From the NCBI RefSeq assembly GCF_037975245.1, contig NC_092580.1, positions 24,321,001-24,385,000 of the forward strand: DNA of 64,000 nt, written 5' to 3'. The position numbers and the translations under genes are program-made. Within the stretch, counting starts at the first letter, position 1; each line of letters begins with the position of its first letter. Origin of the DNA: Apostichopus japonicus (taxonomy: Eukaryota > Echinodermata > Holothuroidea > Aspidochirotida > Stichopodidae). The notes beneath the pieces were generated by a model that worked only from the letters and a program-made list of their open reading frames with translations, did no database searches and had not been told where the DNA came from. Positions 57,721 through 64,000 of the stretch are shown piece after piece.

Positions 57721-58058
57721 ATGATAAATGATATCAGCTCTCAAATAATGCCAGATATCAACATGCATAGAAACAAATAATTTACTCATCACGAAACCAA
57801 GTATCAAATGTGGAAGGAAACAAGACTCAAGGCCAGCAAACTTGATGATATAACATGGAAAACAGGATCCCTTTAAAAGATGCCAGATACCTACATTTAC
57901 ATAGATTTACAAACATATTCCACAATTGCATTCCTCAATTTCCTCCTTAAAGGGGGCCATCAGTATTGAGCCCAAATTTTAGCATATGAAAACTTCCTAG
58001 AAGATTTTCTAAAGTCAATTTGTGTAGACTATGTTTTTCTTAACTATTCCCAGCCATT

Positions 58059-58400
58059 GGGAATTATTAAAATAGACAATTAAACATCCCTGTCTGGATA
58101 ATCGTAAAATACTTGGTGAAATGTTAGCATGGGAATTATTAAAATAGACAATTCAACATCCCTGTCTGGATAATTGTAAAATACTTGGTGAAATGTTAGC
58201 ATGGGAATTATTAAAATAGACGATTAAATAACTCTGTCTGGATAAACTTTTTTTTTGAGTGACAGTAAAATACTTTTGTGAAATGTTAGCATGGGAATTA
58301 TTGGGACTTATTGAAATAGACGATTAAATAACTGTCTGGATAAACTTCTCTTTTGAGTGGGAGTAAAATACTTGGTGAAATGTTACCGTGGGTGACCATT
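58059..58400. repeat. Tandem array, 72-90-bp unit
   Basis: Four units starting GGGAATTATT (58059, 58131, 58203, 58293) with AAAATAGAC, CTGTCTGGATAA and ACTTGGTGAAATGTTA. Units 3 and 4 are longer because of inserted TTTTTTTGAGTGACAG-like and similar bases. Confidence 0.85.
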
Positions 58401-59807
58401 ACCTGGCATTCTAGCATATTTGGGGTAATACAATTGACCTTTAAACCTACATCATGACTTGTTTATCAAATTACATATTATGAAGTACTGGGAAAGGAGG
58501 CCTCTTTTTGCCTATGAGGTATTCTTGTTATGGTACTTTACATGAGGGAGGATGGTAGGCTATGTGATCACCTTTAATACAATTTGTTTACAATTTAGCA
58601 ACAACATATTTAAATTTTAATGTCAAACACATATTTAAATGCATATCCTTACCCTGTTGAACTATCCAATGCCATTTCTTAAGTCTATTCATTGAAATAT
58701 TTCATAAAATAATTCTGTTTGCCAGTTTTGACAGATATGCCTTATGAATCTCTTCAATGATATATCAACCCATCTCCACCATTTTTTTTCACTATACCAT
58801 TATCCACCATTATCATTTGATGAAAAAACAAATTCTTCCCAGAATATTATATACAAATGAGGCTAAACTACATCTGATACAGTCCTATTATAGGCCTGGT
58901 CTGGCTGTTGTTAATTGTTTTGAAAATCAACAAGAAGCTCTCAAAGAAGTAAAAACTTCAATTATTATAACAATGAATGAAATAAATAAGATTATGGATG
59001 ATGCTTCTCTGGACACCAAACGTCCAGTCACTTAACTTGGCAGCCATTTCCAATAAAATCATTTGCAGAAGGCTACATACGATGATATTAAAAAACAAAA
59101 AAAATTCATATGCATTACTTCAAAGCATACTTTTTGCTTCAATACAAACTCACTACAATATTTCTCATTGCTTCTGTTTTAGCCATTGATAACAAATGCT
59201 GCATGCATATGTGGCAAATAATGAACTTTGACCTATCCAACAGTTCAACCTTCATATTATCAATAATTATATAAAGATACAAAACAATTTTTTCAATATC
59301 ACAATATCCACCATTTGGTTAATTTTTTTCTAAACACCAATGCAGAGTTAATCATTGTTATTGTTGTTTACGGACAACAACATAAGTCACTTGATGTTTG
59401 TTTGTTTCCTTACTTAGATTTTGTCACAGCTTAAATCTCCATTGATGAAATCAATAAACACTAAATGCATTTAATAATATGTTGCTGAATCACAATAACA
59501 AACCCGTTATTTTGACAAACAAATAGAACGTGATGAGTGATTATACACATTTGTTAATAGTATATAGACTCATTCAATTCTTGAATCACAACTCGACGCA
59601 TGAAGTACCACCGCAAATGAAATGACTGTGTCAGGCTTAACTCTAGTAACAGTATAGCAGTTTCTTTGTCAACAATAAAGTGTTATTGACCCTCGTCTTG
59701 TTGGTAACTTGCGATGTAAGAAAACAACAAACAATGATCGATTAAAATGCATAAAAGTTCAAACTGTCGTGTAAAGTGAAGGCACCAATTTCTTACTCTC
59801 TGCAATG
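58401..59807. other. Downstream region of SLC35C1
   Basis: AT-rich. It should include the SLC35C1 3' UTR next to 59807. I could not identify its polyadenylation signal and see no other gene. Confidence 0.45.
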
Positions 59808-62443
59808 TTACGAAGACACACCTCCTTGGTTAGATTCAATGTCTTTTGTTTTGGTCTCTAATGCGTGTGCTGCCTTCATTTCTCTTTGACGGACATTTGT
59901 GTAAGCTGCAGAGCCGAGGAGGACGCAGAAGTTCCCCAACCACCACAGGGCAGTCTTGATGTCTTCAAAGTGGATGACCGCTATGATGGTTTGAACGCAG
60001 GCCTTGGCTGTTCCACTGACGTTGTGGGTGAGCGGACTTGTGACTTTGATCTGGAGACCAGAAATGTAGCCGATGGAAAAGCCAAAAAGACCACTGATGG
60101 TCATAATGGTCCAAAAATCACTGTCGTACAATTTACTGAAATGGTAAATGGTGGAATATTCTTGCTTGAAAAGCATGATGGGAATGAAAAGTACAGACGC
60201 GTTGATGTTGTTGTAGAACATGAGCTTCCATATATTGCCCTCCACCGCTGGTAACACTTTCTTGGTGAAAATGGAATTCAGGGAGACGCAAAGACTCGCG
60301 AGGATTCCAAATGCCACACCCAAGTACGAGAGCTCACCTAGGGGTAGAACAGCAGGAGACAGATGAGTATAATAACCAGAAAACGAAAGCCTTTAGTGGT
60401 TACGATGGCCAAATGTTATCATAGTGTGGTATTAAGCCATACATGTTAATATTCATGAACTTGTGCAAAGCAAAACAAAGAGGATTATCTATTGGCTAAT
60501 GCGGAAACATATAAAGGAAGGTATCAGGAATCAGTCATCATGTTGACAAAGTCGGTTTAGTGACATAGTATAACAAGCACCCAATGGACACTATGGTTCC
60601 TTGCTTAAAGGAAATAAATGTGTTGTATGTCAGTCATGCCACTAGGATAGTCATGAGATGGGAACCAAAAACCATAAAGGAAGCTAATTCTAATAAATAC
60701 CTTCCTCACTACCAGAGAGGAAGATATAATCACTGTAATGTAGTTTATGGTTATGACGAAAGCTCAGGAATCCTTTGCAATCGCAAGTGTGTGTGTATGT
60801 GACGGCCAGATAGTAAATCCAATATCTCAGAAAAGCACAAGTTGAGTCAATGTCATGCTTGGTAAGTAGATGCCCCATGATGTGTAGATATCTGCTACTG
60901 TTTGTGGTTCCCATCTCATGCATATTGATGAGTGGGTGGGCTTAATGTAAAGTTCTTATAATGGCATCTCTTTAACCCTTTGTCTGATTTAGTTCATACT
61001 TGGTATGGTGATGTGTTGTTGATGATAGGTACATGGTCATATAATCAAGAAATCAGCCTCATTGTTATTCATGAATGGGCGTGGCTAGAGTGTTATCACA
61101 GAGAAACACTAGTAAACATGATATCTCAAGACCAACAAGTTTAATCAATGTCATACTAGATGTGCCCTATTGATTGTATAATATTACATGAATATTAATG
61201 AGTGGTCCAGGTTTAACATAAATTTTTTAAAACGTCAATATCTCTTCAACAGTGTGTCCGATTTAGTTCATACTGGGTATGGTGATTTTTTTACATAGTA
61301 AGTATATGCTCTTTGCAACAACAACTTTAATTAATATCAATGAGTTGGTGGGTCTTTATTGGAAATAGTCAAAAACAGCTTGTAAACATGATATCTCACC
61401 AACCACAAGTTGAATCAATGTCATACATGGTAGACAGATGCCCCATGATTGACACTGGTAGAGGTCAAAAGTAGTCAACATATGTCAAACTCTGAAAACC
61501 ATTTAAAGATGATAACTCCAAAATTAAAGATGCAATAGATCTGCCAATTCTCAAATGGTATGAATTTCTTTTGGTGAACATAGTTTGGTCAAATTCAGTT
61601 CAAGTACAGTTTTCTGAAGGGGCTCTACCAGTCTTTAGCAGAACATAGAGTCATCCAGGAAAGTTAAACAAAAGTTGATATGTAGCATTGCTTTAAGCAC
61701 TCTCAAACCCTGTTTCACCCTCTGAGCTTCAAAGGTGTCAACATGTTATCTCAAATGGTGGAAAAATTGACTCAAGGTGTCAAGAGATTATCTAAATTGG
61801 TCTCAAATTGGCAATTTGTTTTGTGATTTATACCAGATGACTTGTAGGTTGTCAAAATATCTCACAGTGCAACAACCACTGTTGAGTTCACCTGTACATA
61901 GGATTTTCTATGTGGTGGTGTGTTTCTGAAGGTGAGGACCTTTTGTTGTGAAAAACATCCTGGGTGAGAATTCATATTTGTGTAATTCAGGGTGCTTAGA
62001 ACAAAGTGGTACAATACTTTTTTTGTGGTGACATGTTGCACTTACTGTAAACATTACACACAACATGAAATATCTTTTCTACCCAGGGTAAAAGTGGACC
62101 TTTGAAAATTTGGGTAACAGTTGTGTACACAACCAATCACACTCCAATCTCAGTCTCTATTATCTTCTTCACTAAACACAGACAATAAACAATAGAATAA
62201 AATCAATAGAATAAAATCAAAGAATGAAACCAATCACTATAACAGAAACCAATCACTATAACAGACAATAAATCAGTAGCTGCACAGAAAAAGTCTTGTA
62301 GTGTATTTACAGTAGAGAAGACAACAATGCTAACACTCTTTAACACTAACCTGTGTTGCCCTCCTGGTTGACACCAAGAATGAAACCAATCACTATAACA
62401 GCACAACAGGCGATGGCAGGCACTGAGGTAGCTTGCTTCAAAA
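59808..62443 (-). CDS. SLC35C1: GDP-fucose transporter SLC35C1 (last two exons)
   Basis: SLC35C1 exchanges GDP-fucose for GMP across the Golgi membrane and so feeds all Golgi fucosyltransferases. Exons 62443-62351 and 60337-59808 join in phase 1 across a GT-AG intron. The first encodes LKQATSVPAIACCAVIVIG, a transmembrane segment, then GVNQEGNTG. The second has GVAFGILASLCVSLNSIFTK, KVLPAVEGNIWKLMFYNN, FGFSIGYISGLQIKVTSPLT, HNVSGTAKACVQT and a hydrophilic tail of about 25 residues. These are strongly conserved SLC35C1 blocks; the NVSGTAKA segment is typical of the nucleotide-sugar transporter fold. About half the protein is here; the N-terminal exons lie beyond the right edge, past a satellite array in the intron. 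Confidence 0.95.
60820..61460. repeat. Diverged tandem repeat in SLC35C1 intron, about 270-300-bp period
   Basis: Two and a half units share CAAGTTGAATCAATGTCAT (60838, 61136, 61406), AGATGCCCCATGATTG-like words and TTTAGTTCATAC, GGTATGGTGA (60992 and about 61268). Mismatches are many, so the duplication is old. A possible dispersed repeat family. Confidence 0.7.
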
Positions 62444-62780
62444 CTGTGTATGACAATACCTTATGGTTCAAATGAAAGAAAAAGTGAGTTTAAACAGGGT
62501 AGGGAACATGAAAGACTGGTGACATTCATTAAGAAACATTTAGTCAAAACAAATCCCCCATGTTAAACGCTCAAAAATGCCACAATTGTGTTAATTTTTT
62601 TTGAATACTGCATTACTATGTGTCAACACTGATCTGTTTCTTATAGATTTGAATTGGACCTGATTCCAAATGTTGTCTTTGGTGTCAAGTTCAAAATGTT
62701 GGGCAAGATATTGAGTCTAAACTACCTCAGCTTTAGGCATTGGTACAAAAGCAGAACATCACTTACATATGAAAATGGAA

Positions 62781-64000
62781 ATTCCCATTTGGTACTGTAT
62801 TCATGAGTACTAGGAGTAGTACAGTATGAGTACAAGGCTCTCTCTATGCATGAGTACTAGTCACTATACTAGATATGCAACTGTACTAGTAAGATGGCAT
62901 TTATGCATCATTGCATGTAGAATTCCTATTTGGTACTGTATTCATGAGTACTAGGAGTAGTATGAGTACAAGGCTCTCTCTATGCATGAGTACTAGTCAC
63001 TATACTAGATATATGCAACTATACTAGTAAGATGGCATTTATGCATCATTGCATGTAGAATTCCCATTTGTTACTGTATTCATGAGTACTAGGAGTAGTA
63101 TGAGTACAAGGCTCTCTCTATGCATGAGTACTAGCCACTATACTAGATATATGCAACTATACTAGTAAGATGGCATTTATGCATCATTGCATGTAGAATT
63201 CCCATTTGTTACTGTATTCATGAGTACTAGGAGTAGTATGAGTACAAGGCTCTCTCTATGCATGAGTACTAGTCACTATACTAGATATATGCAACTGTAC
63301 TAGTAAGATGGCATTTATGCATCATTGCATATAGAATTCCCATTTGTTACTGTATTCATGAGTACTAGGAGTAGTATGAGTACAAGGCTCTCTCTATGCA
63401 TGAGTACTAGTCACTATACCAGATATATGCAACTATACTAGTAAGATGGCATTTATGCATCATTGCATGTAGAATTCCCATTTGGTACTGTATTCATGAG
63501 TACTAGGAGTAGTATGAGTACAAGGCTCTCTCTATGCATGAGTACTAGTCACTATACTAGATATATGCAACTGTACTAGTAAGATGGCATTTATGCATCA
63601 TTGCATGTAGAATTCCCATTTGTTACTGTATTCATGAGTACTAGGAGTAGTATGAGTACAAGGCTCTCTCTATGCATGAGTACTAGTCACTATACTAGAT
63701 ATATGCAACTGTACTAGTAAGATGGCATTTATGCATCATTGCATATAGAATTCCCATTTGTTACTGTATTCATGAGTACTAGGAGTAGTATGAGTACAAG
63801 GCTCTCTCTATGCATGAGTACTAGTCACTATACCAGATATATGCAACTGTACTAGTAAGATGGCATTTATGCATCATTGCATGTAGAATTCCCATTTGGT
63901 ACTGTATTCATGAGTACTAGGAGTAGTATGAGTACAAGGCTCTCTCTATGCATGAGTACTAGTCACTATACCAGATATATACAACTGTACTAGTAAGATG
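62781..64000. repeat. 138-bp satellite array, continues past the right edge
   Basis: Nine unit starts (62781, 62922, then every 138 bases to 63888). Each has GAATTCCCATTTG, TACTGTATTCATGAGTACTA, CTCTCTCTATGCATGAGTAC and AAGATGGCATTTATGCATCA. Sequence variants recur every third unit (414 bp). It lies inside an intron of SLC35C1. Confidence 0.97.

Noticed and set aside
59865-60254. A 129-codon plus-strand frame
   Set aside because: It is the antisense shadow of the last SLC35C1 exon, which has unmistakable family motifs on the minus strand.

Overview
The window is animal nuclear DNA. It is AT-rich, its genes are split into many short exons by long introns, splice sites follow GT-AG (one GC-AG), and about a third or more is repeats. 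The protein families (KDM5 demethylase, GDP-fucose transporter SLC35C1, a GT77-like xylosyltransferase) and the repeat types (tRNA-type SINE, GGGCGGCGG-ended MITEs, copia with a half-tRNA-iMet primer site) suggest a marine invertebrate deuterostome. An echinoderm such as a sea cucumber is my best guess. That is inference from style, not a search result.

Layout. 1-19.4 kb: the 5' half of a KDM5/JARID1 histone demethylase gene on the minus strand. Eleven phase-consistent exons cover JmjN, ARID, linker, PHD1 and the segment before JmjC; the rest lies beyond the left edge. Its first intron carries a 752-bp inverted-repeat transposon. 19.4-23.2 kb: intergenic, with a tRNA-derived SINE and a perfect 17-bp hairpin. 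23.8-26.1 kb: a complete two-exon type II membrane glycosyltransferase (GT77/Nucleotid_trans-like, 335 aa) on the minus strand, with a (TA)n run in its probable 3' UTR. 26.1-31.0 kb: a repeat island with a short inverted-repeat element, two hAT-like MITEs each flanked by a perfect 8-bp duplication, and a broken non-LTR reverse transcriptase. 31.4-32.5 kb: a small three-exon gene of unknown function (140 aa, plus strand), and tail-to-tail with it a possible minus-strand exon. 34.8-36.1 kb: a 1.3-kb inverted-repeat element. 37.5-41.7 kb: a decayed Ty1/copia element with both LTRs. 42.0-53.1 kb: a complete 11-exon plus-strand gene for a 438-aa membrane-anchored protein. Its core carries the metal and nucleophile motifs of galactose-1-phosphate uridylyltransferase (GalT, HIT superfamily). 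53.1-59.8 kb: intergenic, with a possible minus-strand terminal exon, a small MITE and two tandem arrays. 59.8-62.4 kb: the last two exons of SLC35C1 on the minus strand. 62.8-64.0 kb: a 138-bp satellite with a 414-bp higher-order period that runs off the right edge.

Working together. Three genes touch nucleotide-sugar metabolism in the secretory pathway: a GT77-like xylosyl/fucose-type transferase, the Golgi GDP-fucose importer, and a GalT-fold enzyme with an N-terminal membrane anchor. Their strands differ and they are far apart, so they are not an operon; any functional link is a hypothesis. The most unusual gene is the membrane-anchored GalT-like one, because classical GalT is a soluble cytosolic enzyme.
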